NCBI RefSeq assembly: GCF_005222205.1
Contig: NZ_CP032347.1
Span: forward strand, 620,001 to 684,000
DNA length: 64,000 nucleotides
DNA from: Azospirillum brasilense
GTDB lineage: Bacteria; Pseudomonadota; Alphaproteobacteria; Azospirillales; Azospirillaceae
Direction: 5' to 3'
Position 1 is the stretch's first letter, and each line of letters opens with the position of its first letter. This document shows positions 27,154 through 37,798 of the stretch, piece after piece. The position numbers were made by a program, and so were the translations under genes. The notes under the pieces were generated by a model. The model worked only from the letters and a program-made list of their open reading frames with translations, did not search any database and was not told the DNA's origin.

Positions 27154-27184
27154 TTGCATACGCGAAAATGCAACTCATTCGCAA
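27154..27184. promoter_or_regulatory. Fur-like repeat region upstream of the TonB receptor gene
   Basis: Read on the minus strand, the segment contains TGCGAATGA and GCATT blocks in the same order as the fecI operator. An outer TTGCAT/ATGCAA inverted repeat (27154-27173) overlaps it. It is 19-49 bp before the receptor start. It could be a Fur site, possibly overlapping a FecI promoter. I could not confidently place FecI -35/-10 elements. Confidence 0.5.
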
Positions 27185-27202
27185 AATGACGGGGTCTCGG
27201 TG

Positions 27203-29713
27203 ATGATCGATGTTGGGGGGCGCCTGCTGCGGGGGCAGACGGCGCGCGGGAACAAGGTGTGGGGGAACAAGGTGCGGACCGGCTGGACTCCGGCTCTGCT
27301 GGGCATGCTGCTGGCATCGACCGCGCTGCACGGCGCCCTGGCGGCGCCCGTGACGCCCCATGAGGCGCCCACGCAGGTGGCCCAGCAGGGCCGGACCGTC
27401 AGCTTCGCCATCGCCGCCGGACCGTTGCCAGGCGTGCTCGCCGCCTATGGGCAGGCCACCGGCTTCCAGGTGCTCTACCCCTCCGACATCGCCCAGGGCG
27501 TTTCCTCGCCGGGTGTGACCGGCACGCTGGCGCCGCAGGACGCGCTGATCCGGCTGCTGGCCGGCACCGGCCTGATCGCCCGCTTCGTCGATCCCGACAC
27601 GGTGACGCTGGAAAAGCTGCCGGCCCAGGCGGGAGGTGCGGCGGTGCTCGACCCGGTGACGGTCCAGGGCGGGCTGTCCCGCGATCCTGGCCGCAGCGAG
27701 GGCACCGGCTCCTACACCACCGGATCGACCGACAGCGCCACCAAGCTGCCGCTGACGCCGCGCGAGACGCCGCAGTCGGTCAGCGTGATGACCCGCCAGC
27801 GCATGGACGACCAGGGGCTGAATGAGATCCGCGACGTGCTCGACCAGACGGTCGGCGTGTCGCGGATGCAGCGCGGCCCGCTGGGCAGCGACGGAGACGA
27901 TGTCTTCTCCCGCGGCTTCCCGGTGACGAATTATCAGGTGAACGGCATCCCGCGCTCGACCGTGTACGGGTTCGACGATTCCATCTCCGACACCGCGGTG
28001 TTCGACCGGATCGAGGTGGTGCGCGGCGCGACCGGCCTGCTGAACGGTGTCGGCGAGCCGTCGGCCTCGGTCAACCTGGTCCGCAAGCGCCCGACCCCGA
28101 CCCTCCAGGCCTACGCCGAGGGCCAGATCGGCTCCTGGAACCGCTACCGCGGCGAGGCCGACCTGTCAGGTCCGCTGACGGAGAACGGCCGCCTGCGCGG
28201 GCGCGTCGTCGGCGCCTATCAGGACAACGACAGCTTCATCGACCGCCTGCACGCGCGCAAGAAGGTGCTCTACGGCATCCTGGAGGCCGACGTCACCGAG
28301 GACACCACCTGGACGGTCGGCGTCGAGTACCAGAAGCACCGCTCCGATGACGCCTCCAACTCCGGCTTCCCGCTGTTCTACAGCGACGGGACGAAGACGA
28401 ACCTCTCCCGCTCCTACAACAGCGGCGCCCGGTGGGCGTACCACATGCATGACAACCTGACCGTCTTCAGCGAGTTGAAGCACCGCTTCGGTGATGGCTG
28501 GACGGCGACGCTGAACGTGGAGCGCAACAACCGCGAATATGACAGCCTGCTCGGCTTCGGCACGCGCGGCAGCCTGAACCGGGACGGCACCGGCATGGGC
28601 ATCTGGCCGGGCCGCTGGAATTCGGACCTGGAGCAGACCTCGGTCAGCGCCGACCTGAACGGCGGCTTCGATCTGTTCGGGCGGCGGCACGACCTGATGG
28701 TCGGCATCAATGGATATTACGCCAAGCGCGAGGGGCTCGACTACCCGCTCTGGTACATCACCGGGTACGACTACTCGATCCCCAACTACTTCACCTGGAA
28801 CGGCAGCATCGCCCAGCCGACGCTCAACCCGACCGGCCGGTCGCAGACCGACGAGCGGCAGGTGGCCGCCTACGCCGCCACCCGCCTGCGCCCGACCGAC
28901 GCGCTGTCGGTCATCCTCGGCAACCGCATCAGCCGGTGGGAGCAGATCGAGAAGAGCAGCCCAAACGCGGGGGCGGGAAGCTACAGCAAGCGGTCGGAGA
29001 ACGGGGTGCTCACGCCCTACGCCGGCGTCGTGCTCGACCTGACCGACATCTGGTCGGTCTACGCCAGCTACACCAGCATCTTCAAGCCGCAGGACTACAA
29101 GGACGTCAGCGGCCAGTCCCTCGATCCGCTGGACGGCAACGCCTACGAGGCCGGCGTGAAGGCCGAGTTCTTCGGCGGCGCCCTGAACGCCAGCGCCGCG
29201 GTGTTCCTGATCCAGCAGGACAATCTGGGCGAGGCCGATCCCGGCCGCTTCGCTCCGGACGGCACGCAGGCATACCGGGCGGTGAAGGGTGCGGAAAGCA
29301 AGGGCTTCGAGCTGGAAGTCGCCGGCGAGGTGATGACCGGCTGGCAGGTCGGCGGCGGCTACAGCCACACCTCGATCAAGAACGCCGACGGCCAGCGGAT
29401 GATGACCTACGTGCCGCGCGACACCTTCAAGCTGTTCACCACCTACCGCCTGCCGGGCGCCTGGGACCGCGTGACGGTGGGCGGCAACATCAAGTGGGAA
29501 GGCGACGTCTACACCGGCACCGGCGCCCGGCGCTACGACCGCGACGGCTACGCGGTGGTCGATCTGATGACGCGCTATCAGATCACCGACAAGGTCTCGG
29601 CCACGCTGAACCTCAACAACCTGTTCGACAAGAAGTACCTGAGCAGCGTCCAGAACTACGGCTACTACGGCGAGCCGCGCAACGTCCTGCTGTCCCTGCG
29701 GGCGACGTGGTGA
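27203..29713 (+). CDS. TonB-dependent siderophore receptor with N-terminal signalling (STN) domain
   Basis: This 836-residue outer-membrane receptor has a signal peptide (cleavage near GALAAPV), an STN domain (about residues 65-115, FAIAAGPLPGVLAAYGQATG), a TonB-box-like DPVTVQG, a plug domain (about 165-280, RETPQSVSVMTRQRMDDQGL) and a 22-strand barrel ending in the aromatic-terminated LLSLRATW. The STN domain and linked FecIR identify it as a transducer type receptor (FecA/FpvA). The hydroxamate/pyoverdine branch (TIGR01783-like) fits best. The start at 27203 is preferred over an upstream ATG at 27122 that precedes the Fur-like site. Confidence 0.92.
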   Translation: MIDVGGRLLRGQTARGNKVWGNKVRTGWTPALLGMLLASTALHGALAAPVTPHEAPTQVAQQGRTVSFAIAAGPLPGVLAAYGQATGFQVLYPSDIAQGVSSPGVTGTLAPQDALIRLLAGTGLIARFVDPDTVTLEKLPAQAGGAAVLDPVTVQGGLSRDPGRSEGTGSYTTGSTDSATKLPLTPRETPQSVSVMTRQRMDDQGLNEIRDVLDQTVGVSRMQRGPLGSDGDDVFSRGFPVTNYQVNGIPRSTVYGFDDSISDTAVFDRIEVVRGATGLLNGVGEPSASVNLVRKRPTPTLQAYAEGQIGSWNRYRGEADLSGPLTENGRLRGRVVGAYQDNDSFIDRLHARKKVLYGILEADVTEDTTWTVGVEYQKHRSDDASNSGFPLFYSDGTKTNLSRSYNSGARWAYHMHDNLTVFSELKHRFGDGWTATLNVERNNREYDSLLGFGTRGSLNRDGTGMGIWPGRWNSDLEQTSVSADLNGGFDLFGRRHDLMVGINGYYAKREGLDYPLWYITGYDYSIPNYFTWNGSIAQPTLNPTGRSQTDERQVAAYAATRLRPTDALSVILGNRISRWEQIEKSSPNAGAGSYSKRSENGVLTPYAGVVLDLTDIWSVYASYTSIFKPQDYKDVSGQSLDPLDGNAYEAGVKAEFFGGALNASAAVFLIQQDNLGEADPGRFAPDGTQAYRAVKGAESKGFELEVAGEVMTGWQVGGGYSHTSIKNADGQRMMTYVPRDTFKLFTTYRLPGAWDRVTVGGNIKWEGDVYTGTGARRYDRDGYAVVDLMTRYQITDKVSATLNLNNLFDKKYLSSVQNYGYYGEPRNVLLSLRATW

Positions 29714-30932
29714 TGACGGCGCGGCGGTCGGCGGCAACCTCCGGCTCCCGGCGCGGTGTCCGCCGCGGCCTCGCCGCCGCCGCGCTGGTGTTCGGCGGGC
29801 TGGCCTCCGCCGCCCTGCTGCGCCCGGCCGATCCCGCCGCCTCGGCGGAGGTGGCGGTGGTCGGCCGCGGCACGGTCGAGGACACGGTGACGGCGCTCGG
29901 CAAGATCCAGCCGCGCGCCTACGTCGATGTCGGCGCCCAGGTGTCTGGCCAGTTGACCCGGCTGCACGTGACGGTCGGGCAGATGGTCCGCGAGGGCGAT
30001 CTGCTGGCCGAGATCGACCCCGCCCTGCAACAGGCCAAGGTCGAGGCCGGGCGGGCCGAGCGCGCCCGCCTGACCGCCCTGCTGGCCGAGCAGCGGGCGC
30101 GCGCCGACTTCGCGGAGGCCCAGCTTGCCCGTCAGGCAGCACTGCGGCGCAGCGGGTCGGGGCGCGGCGAGGCCTACGACCAGGCCCGCATGGAGGCGCG
30201 CATCGCCGCCGCCCAGGTCGAGGCCACCCAGGCGCAGATCCGCCAGACGGACTCGACACTCCAGGCCGACGAGGCGCAGCTCGGCTACACCCGCATCTAC
30301 GCGCCGATGAGCGGCACGCTGATTTCGGTGGACGCCCGCCAGGGCCAGACCATCAACTCCGCCTACGAGGCGCCGGTGCTGATGCGGATCGCCGACCTGT
30401 CGGCCATGACCGTGTGGACCCAGGTGTCGGAAGCCGACGTGACGCGGCTGACGGACGGCATGCCGCTCTACTTCACGACGCTCGGCCATCCGGGACGGCG
30501 CTGGACCGCGCGCCTGCAGGAAATCCTGCCCGCGCCGCCGAAGCCGCCCGCGACGGGGAACGGCAACGGCTCGTCCCCGTCCGGGGGCGGCGGGGCGACC
30601 AACAGCGTCGTGCTCTACACCGCGTTGTTCGAAATCGCCAACGACCGGGGGGAACTGCGCCCGGACATGACCGCCCAGGTCTTCTTCGTGGCCGCCGCGG
30701 CGAAGGACGCCGTCACCGTGCCGGTCGCCGCCCTGACCCTGGCTGACGAGTCGGCGGAACGGCACCGCGTGACGCTGATCGGCAGCGGCGGCGCCATCGA
30801 GACGCGCGAGGTCCGCGTCGGGGTGCGCGACCGCTTCAACGCCCAAGTCCTGGACGGCTTGGCCGAAGGCGAGCGGATCGTGGTGGGCTGGAAGACCGAC
30901 GACGGCCGCCCGCCCAAGATCGGATTCCGGCT

Positions 30933-30936
<4 letters not shown>
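29713..30936 (+). CDS. macA: MacA-like periplasmic adaptor (HlyD family) of a tripartite exporter
   Basis: This 407-residue membrane-fusion protein has a signal anchor (GLAAAALVFGGLASAALL), a split lipoyl domain (GAQVSGQLTRLHVTVGQMVR and YTRIYAPMSGTLISVDAR), a long coiled-coil hairpin (about residues 100-175, rich in Ala/Arg/Glu) and beta-barrel and membrane-proximal domains. It overlaps the receptor gene stop by one base and couples to the MacB gene. The MacA relatives PvdR/PvdT export pyoverdine and recycle apo-siderophore from the periplasm. That role is inferred here from the neighbours. Confidence 0.88.
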
Positions 30937-32870
<1,934 letters not shown>

Positions 32871-32885
32871 TGGGGGTGTCGGGGT

Positions 32886-32980
32886 GTTGCCCCCTCCCCG
32901 GCCCTCCCCCGCTTCGCAGGGGAGGGAGAAAAAAGTCCCCTCCCCTGCGATAGCGGGGGAGGGTTTAGGGAGGGGGCAAC
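32886..32980. repeat. 95-bp palindromic mosaic repeat (second copy)
   Basis: The ends gttgccccctccc and gggagggggcaac are inverted copies. Two internal hairpins (ccctcccccgc/gcaggggaggg and cccctcccctgc/gcgggggaggg) are the same as those of the element at 9991-10082. It lies between the convergent macB and fpvF-like genes, where it could also serve as a bidirectional transcription stop. Confidence 0.8.
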
Positions 32981-33008
32981 CCGTTTTATGGAGGGGGCAC
33001 CGCACCTC

Positions 33009-33872
33009 TCACCGCAACCCCGCCTCGACCTGCTCCGCCATATGCCCCAGCGCCGTGTCCATCGCCGCTGGTGGACCGCTCTCCAGACTGTCCAGAACGA
33101 TCAGCCGGGCGCCGCCGTCCTCCACCGCCCGGGCGATCTCCGGCGCCGGCTGGCGGTGGTGCAGCACCACGGGAATCGCCTCGGCCTTCAGGGTGGTGGT
33201 CAGCTCGGCCAGACGCTCCGGCGTCCAGTCGCGGTCGTCGCGGGTCCAGACCCGGCGCAGGTTGAGCCCGAGGTCGGCGGCCAGCGTGGCGAAGCGGTCG
33301 GACAGCGCCGCCGCCGACGGGTCCGGCAGCGCGGCGAAGGCCTGCGCCGACCGGGACGACACCGTCAGCAACCCGCGCTTCAGGGCGGCGAGATTCGCGT
33401 CGATGGCGTCGGCGGACCCGGGATAGAGGCGCCGCAGGTCGGCGGCCAGGATGTCGGCCATGCGCCCGGCGTTGGCGATGCCCAGCCAGGGGAAGGCCGC
33501 ACCGCCGCTGACCGCGATCCCCGGCAGGGCGCCGTCCACCGGCCGGGCGGCGTCGATCTCGACGAGGCGGATGTTGGCCCGCCGCGCCAGCGGATAGAGC
33601 GGGTCCTCGGCCCAGGCGGAGCGCAGGGTCAGCACCGCGTCGGCCTTGCGGGCGGCCTCCGCCAGCTTCGCTTCCCCGCGTCCGCTCAAAAAGGCGTGCT
33701 GGCGCCCCATGGGGATGGCCGGCGGAACCACCGCCTCCACCGCCACCGGCGTGCCTTTCGTCAGCGCCTGGGCCAGCCCGGCGGTGACCGGATGACCGGC
33801 CAGCACCGTCTCGGCGGAGGCGCCCGCCACCGTGGACAGCAGCAAGAGCGCCGCGAGCGTGACGCGCTTCAT
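33009..33872 (-). CDS. fpvF: Periplasmic metal-binding protein, FpvF-like (ZnuA superfamily)
   Basis: This 287-residue cluster A-I type binding protein has a signal peptide (MKRVTLAALLLLSTVAGASA). It has HPVTAGLAQALTKG, FPWLGIANAGRMADILAADL and a C-terminal VVLHHRQPAPEIARAV. It lacks the His-rich loop of zinc-specific ZnuA. It is the last gene of an eight-gene operon whose order equals P. aeruginosa fpvGHJK-CDEF, where FpvF is the second binding protein that interacts with ferripyoverdine or iron. It overlaps the permease gene stop by 4 bp. Confidence 0.72.
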   Translation of the reverse strand: MKRVTLAALLLLSTVAGASAETVLAGHPVTAGLAQALTKGTPVAVEAVVPPAIPMGRQHAFLSGRGEAKLAEAARKADAVLTLRSAWAEDPLYPLARRANIRLVEIDAARPVDGALPGIAVSGGAAFPWLGIANAGRMADILAADLRRLYPGSADAIDANLAALKRGLLTVSSRSAQAFAALPDPSAAALSDRFATLAADLGLNLRRVWTRDDRDWTPERLAELTTTLKAEAIPVVLHHRQPAPEIARAVEDGGARLIVLDSLESGPPAAMDTALGHMAEQVEAGLR

Positions 33873-34759
33873 CCCTCTTCCCCTTTCATGAACAGACGCG
33901 CCAGCAGCGCGCCCAGGAACAGCAGCCCCGCCGCCAGGATGATGGCGCCGCCCGACGGCACCGGCAGGGCGAGTTGCACGGGCAGCAGGATTCCGGCCAC
34001 CGCCGCCACGCTGGCGAAGGCGACCGACAGCAGGAAGAAGCCACGCAGCGACGAGGCGACGACCCGCGCCGCGGCGGCGGGAATGACCAGCAGCGCCCCC
34101 ACCAGGATGGCGCCGATGATCTTGACCGACGCGACGGTGACCACGGTCACCAGCACGATGAACAGATAGTCCAGCCCCTTCACCGGCACGCCGCGCACCC
34201 GCGCCAGCGCCGGGTTGAAGCTGGCCAGCAGAAGCCGGTTGAACAGCGGCAGCATCAGCGCGGTCACCCCGGCGGCCACCACCAGCAGCACGGTCAGGTC
34301 ACGGTCGTCCACCGTCAGGACCGAGCCGAACAGCACGTTCTCCAGGATGTGGATGTTGACCCGGCTGGCCAGGATCAGCAGCAGGCTGGCGCCCAGCGCC
34401 AGCGACACCGACAGGAAGACGCCGATCAGCGTGTCGGCGGTCAGGTTGCTGCGGTTGCGGGTGTAGTTCACCAGCAGCGCGAACAGCAGGCAGTAGCCGA
34501 ACAGGCTGGCGTAGGGGCCGGTGTAGGGCTCCCCCACCAGGATGCCGATCGCCACACCGGTGAGCGCGGCGTGGCCGACCGCCTCGGAGAAGAAGGCCAG
34601 CCGCTTGGTCACCACCAGCGTGCCGAGCCCGCCGAGCACCGGGCCGATGACCAGCCCGGACAGCAGCGCGTTGACGAGAAAGCCGTGGGTCAGCCCGGCT
34701 GGCAGCAGCCCGGCCACGGCCCAGCCCTGGACCAGGGCGCGCAACGCCTCGAAGCTCAT
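33869..34759 (-). CDS. fpvE: Metal ABC transporter permease, FpvE-like (ZnuB family)
   Basis: This 296-residue membrane protein has about eight hydrophobic spans and the ABC-3 pattern SGLVIGPVLGGLGTLVVTKR, FFSEAVGHAALTGVAIGILV and KIIGAILVGALLVIPAAAAR. It forms the inner-membrane channel of the FpvCDE-type importer. The start at 34757-34759 overlaps the ATPase gene stop. A much longer in-frame opening over the ATPase gene is antisense artefact. Ferrous iron is the expected cargo if the operon works like its Pseudomonas counterpart. Confidence 0.78.
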   Translation of the reverse strand: MSFEALRALVQGWAVAGLLPAGLTHGFLVNALLSGLVIGPVLGGLGTLVVTKRLAFFSEAVGHAALTGVAIGILVGEPYTGPYASLFGYCLLFALLVNYTRNRSNLTADTLIGVFLSVSLALGASLLLILASRVNIHILENVLFGSVLTVDDRDLTVLLVVAAGVTALMLPLFNRLLLASFNPALARVRGVPVKGLDYLFIVLVTVVTVASVKIIGAILVGALLVIPAAAARVVASSLRGFFLLSVAFASVAAVAGILLPVQLALPVPSGGAIILAAGLLFLGALLARLFMKGEEG

Positions 34760-35484
34760 GACGCGATCCTCTCGGCTTCGGTGCGGCGGGGAACGGCCGA
34801 GAACAGGTCGAACACCCGCTCCGGCGACAGCATCTCCAGCGGGGCGCCGTCGAACAGCACGCGCCGGTTCAGGCCGGTCACCCGCGTCGCCAGCCGGCGC
34901 ACCTGGGCCAGATCGTGCTCGACCCACAGGACGGTGGTCCCGGCGGCGGACAGCTCGGCCAGCAGCGTTTCGAAGATGGCGATCCCGGCCTCGTCGAGCG
35001 CGGTCATCGGCTCGTCCAGCACGATCAGGTCCGGCGCCGGGATCAGCGCCTGGGCGAGCAGGACGCGCTGCCGCTCGCCCCCCGACAGGGCGCCGAAGCG
35101 GCGGCGGGCCTTGCCGGCCATGCCGACGCGGTCCAGCGCCGCGCCGTAGTTCATGCGGTGGTCCGGCCCGAGGAAGGCGGGGCGGCGCTGGCACAGCACG
35201 GCCAGGAAATCCTCCACCGTCAGCGGCAGCCCGCGGTCGAACTCGACCGATTGCGGCACATAGGCGATGGTGCCCGGCCCGTCGCCCGGCCAGTCGAGCC
35301 GGATCGTCCCGCGGTGCGGCGCCTGCCCGAGCAGGGCGCGGATCAGCGACGACTTGCCGCCACCGTTGGGACCGACCAGCGCGTGAACGGTGCCCGCCGC
35401 GACGCGCAGGGACACGCCGTCGAGGATCACCGTGCGCCCCAGTATCAGGCCCACCGCGTCGAACAGGATGGCGGGACCCGTCAC
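34756..35484 (-). CDS. fpvD: Metal ABC transporter ATPase, FpvD-like (ZnuC family)
   Basis: This 242-residue ATPase has Walker A GPNGGGKSS, signature LSGGERQRV, Walker B LIVLDEP and the H-loop TTVLWVEHDLAQVRRL. It drives the adjacent ABC-3 permease. Both its start and its stop overlap neighbouring genes by 4 bp, so the subunits are made together. Its length matches ZnuC/FpvD proteins. Confidence 0.8.
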   Translation of the reverse strand: MTGPAILFDAVGLILGRTVILDGVSLRVAAGTVHALVGPNGGGKSSLIRALLGQAPHRGTIRLDWPGDGPGTIAYVPQSVEFDRGLPLTVEDFLAVLCQRRPAFLGPDHRMNYGAALDRVGMAGKARRRFGALSGGERQRVLLAQALIPAPDLIVLDEPMTALDEAGIAIFETLLAELSAAGTTVLWVEHDLAQVRRLATRVTGLNRRVLFDGAPLEMLSPERVFDLFSAVPRRTEAERIAS

Positions 35485-36440
35485 GGCGCCGCCTCGGCCA
35501 TCGCCAGCACCAGCGTGTCGAGGTTCCGGGCCATCTCGCGCTCGAACAGGTCCGGCGCGTAGTCGCCATGCGAAATGTGGGAGAAGGCGTAGAGCCGGAT
35601 GCCGGTCTCGCGCCGGATCGTCTCGACATAGGCGCTGGGGAAGTTCAGTTCCGAGAAGATCACCTGCACGTCGAGCTTGCGCATCGTCGCGATGGTCTCG
35701 GCGAGCTGGGCCGGGCTGGGCTCGATGCCGTGGGCGGGCTCGACGACGGCGGAGACCTCCAGCCCGAATTCGCGCAGCAGGTAGTCGTAGGCGCCGTGGA
35801 TGGTGGCGACGCGGAGGCTGGCGGTGCCGGCCGTCGCCAGCTTCGCCAGCGCGTCGGCCCGCAGCTGACGCAAGCGGCGGGAATAGGTCCGGGCGTTGGC
35901 GGCGTAGGCGGCGGCGTTGTCCGGGTCGAGCCGCCCCAGCTCGCGCGCGATGGTCGAGACCTGGAGGACCGAATTGGTGATCGACAGGAAGCTGTGCGGG
36001 TTGACCACCTTCCCCGCCGCCCGCGCCGCCGTTCCCGCGGCGGGCAGCAGCGGCACGTCGGCGTTGGATTCGACGACCGGCAGCGACGGCTTCGCCGAGG
36101 CGGCGATCATCCGCCCGGCGAAATCGTCGTGCCCGATGCCGTTCAGCACGATGGCGTCCAGCCCGCCGATGCGCTGGATGTCCTCCGGGCGCGGCTCGTA
36201 GGCGTGCGGGTTGAAGCCGGCCGGGATGACCGGCACCACCTCGGCCGCGTCGCCGACGATGTTGGCGACGTAGGAATAGTAGGGGTGCAGGGTGACGCCG
36301 AAGCGGCGGCGTCCGGCGGGAGCCGCGACGGCGCGGACGGGCACGACGGCGGCGGACATGGCTGCGGCGGCCAGGGCGCCGGCCAGGATCAGGCGGCGGT
36401 TCGGGCCGCAGTTTGGGCCGCGGTTTGGAAGGATGCTCAT
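35481..36440 (-). CDS. fpvC: Periplasmic metal-binding protein, FpvC-like (ZnuA superfamily)
   Basis: This 319-residue binding protein has an export signal after a charged N-terminus (LILAGALAAAAMSAAVVPVR). It carries the cluster A-I ligand pattern: HPYYSYVANIVG, GFNPHAYEPRPEDIQRI, NPHSFLS, ELNFPSAYVETI and FSHISHGDYAPD. Several His, Glu and Asp residues can bind a divalent metal. In P. aeruginosa FpvC captures iron released from ferripyoverdine. It lies at the centre of the operon, overlapping genes on both sides. Confidence 0.78.
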   Translation of the reverse strand: MSILPNRGPNCGPNRRLILAGALAAAAMSAAVVPVRAVAAPAGRRRFGVTLHPYYSYVANIVGDAAEVVPVIPAGFNPHAYEPRPEDIQRIGGLDAIVLNGIGHDDFAGRMIAASAKPSLPVVESNADVPLLPAAGTAARAAGKVVNPHSFLSITNSVLQVSTIARELGRLDPDNAAAYAANARTYSRRLRQLRADALAKLATAGTASLRVATIHGAYDYLLREFGLEVSAVVEPAHGIEPSPAQLAETIATMRKLDVQVIFSELNFPSAYVETIRRETGIRLYAFSHISHGDYAPDLFEREMARNLDTLVLAMAEAAP

Positions 36441-36988
36441 CGGGTCACCCCGGCGGTGAAGGTGGAGACGATCCGCTTCCAGCCGGCGGCGGACAGGGCC
36501 GCGTCCTCCGGCGGGGCGGGCGGGGCTTCGGCGGCGCGCTTCAGCCAGATGTCGGCGCCATGGCCGTCCAGCCGCAGGACCAGGGAGCCGGCCAGTTCCG
36601 GCGCGGCGGAGACGCCGGCATAGGCGACCCCATCGCCGGTCTCGGCAAGGGTCCAGGCGTGCCCGCCGCGTGCCGCGGCGCTGGGATCGGCGGCGAAGGG
36701 CGGCAGTGCCTCGGAGGCCAGCTCCTCCGGCGTCGGCACCCGGCCCTCCGCCGTCCGCAGGGCGGCGATCTCCTCCCCCGCCGCCTTCAGGTCGGCGTAG
36801 AGACCCTGCTCGGCGGCGGTCAGGCCGGTGCGGGAGTCGATGAGGTGGGCGGCCAGCGGGGCGTCCGCGTCCGGGGCGGCGCGCAGCCCGACCGCCAGGG
36901 TGGCGGACGCGAGAATGGCGCCGGCGGCCAGCAGGACCCACAGGGTCTCGCGCTCGGCCCCGGCGCGGCGGACGATCTGGTGATGCAT
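36437..36988 (-). CDS. fpvK: FpvK-position membrane-anchored protein of unknown function
   Basis: This 183-residue protein has a single N-terminal membrane segment (LWVLLAAGAILASATLAVGL, about residues 15-36) and a periplasmic part containing ALPPFAADPSAAARGGHAW and GSLVLRLDGHGADIWLKR. It has no catalytic motif I can name. The DUF6162 family is my tentative match. Its place between fpvJ-like and fpvC-like genes equals that of fpvK in Pseudomonas. A longer frame extends upstream over the fpvJ-like gene and is rejected. Confidence 0.6.
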   Translation of the reverse strand: MHHQIVRRAGAERETLWVLLAAGAILASATLAVGLRAAPDADAPLAAHLIDSRTGLTAAEQGLYADLKAAGEEIAALRTAEGRVPTPEELASEALPPFAADPSAAARGGHAWTLAETGDGVAYAGVSAAPELAGSLVLRLDGHGADIWLKRAAEAPPAPPEDAALSAAGWKRIVSTFTAGVTR

Positions 36989-37010
36989 GGTTCCGGCTTC
37001 GCTGAGGGCG

Positions 37011-37328
37011 CTACTTGATCGCCGTGTGCTCGATCTCGACCGTGTGGCCGGGCCCGGCGTCGAACAGGACGTAGAAGTCCTGCGCGGGGCGCTGGAAGGA
37101 CAGTGTGGAATCCGGCCCCAGCTTGCCCTTGACCAGCACCTGCTCGTCGTACGCGATGACGTCCAGCACGACGCCGGGCGCCTTCGACCCGTCGGAGAAG
37201 CCGCCGGTGCACTGCACCGTGTCGCCCTCGACCATGCGGCATTCGCAGATCGGGTAATGGGCCTCCGCCGCACCGGCGGCGCACAGGGCGAACAGCCCCG
37301 CCAGGGCGAACAGGCGGTGGGTCTTCAT
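37011..37328 (-). CDS. fpvJ: FpvJ-position small secreted Cys-rich protein
   Basis: This 105-residue protein has a clear signal peptide (MKTHRLFALAGLFALCAAGA, cleavage near AEAHYP). The mature part begins HYPICECRMVEGDTVQCTGG, with three Cys and a His near the N-terminus, and then forms a small beta-rich domain. These residues could hold a metal or be redox-active in the periplasm; that is inference. The start overlaps the preceding gene (ATGA), and AGGAAAG precedes it. The gene position matches fpvJ. Confidence 0.62.
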   Translation of the reverse strand: MKTHRLFALAGLFALCAAGAAEAHYPICECRMVEGDTVQCTGGFSDGSKAPGVVLDVIAYDEQVLVKGKLGPDSTLSFQRPAQDFYVLFDAGPGHTVEIEHTAIK

Positions 37329-37798
37329 CGCTTTCCTCCGAAAATTTCGCCCAGCGGCAGGGACGCCTGATGCACCCCGCCGCTCCAATCCTCCATGGTC
37401 ACCCACAGCTCCTCCGTGCCGGCCAGTTCGTCCGGCACGGTCACGTCGGCCTCCCGCTCATAGGGGTTGCCGAAGGCGAGCGCGCCCGCGGTGCGCAGGC
37501 TGCGCGGCTTGCCGACGCGCAGGAAAACGCCGCGCACATGGTCGATGTCGGCGGGACGGATGTGGATGCGGTACTCCTTCATCCGCTCCCCCGTCGGCAT
37601 GCGCCTGGGCGCCTCGTCGTAGGTCGCCAGCGTGATCGGGAAGGGGCCGACGGCGACGTCCCGCCGGATCTCGGGCGGCACGAAGATCGGCTTCGGGCTG
37701 AAATAGTCGGGGAGGAAGGGCAGCGGCACCAGCATCATCAGGGCGCTGAGATGGAACTTGCCGCGCCGCCAGAACTTACGCATTGAGTCATTACGCAT
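37325..37798 (-). CDS. fpvH: FpvH-position membrane protein of unknown function
   Basis: This 157-residue protein has an N-terminal hydrophobic segment (FHLSALMMLVPLPFLPDYFS) and a periplasmic beta-rich part with RIHIRPADIDHVRGVFLRVG and DVTVPDELAGTEELWVTMED. It starts at 37796-37798 behind GGAGGG; an alternative Met is at 37783. It overlaps the end of the PepSY gene by 8 bp. In P. aeruginosa the protein at this position, FpvH, works with FpvG and FpvC in freeing iron from the siderophore. Confidence 0.62.
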   Translation of the reverse strand: MRNDSMRKFWRRGKFHLSALMMLVPLPFLPDYFSPKPIFVPPEIRRDVAVGPFPITLATYDEAPRRMPTGERMKEYRIHIRPADIDHVRGVFLRVGKPRSLRTAGALAFGNPYEREADVTVPDELAGTEELWVTMEDWSGGVHQASLPLGEIFGGKR

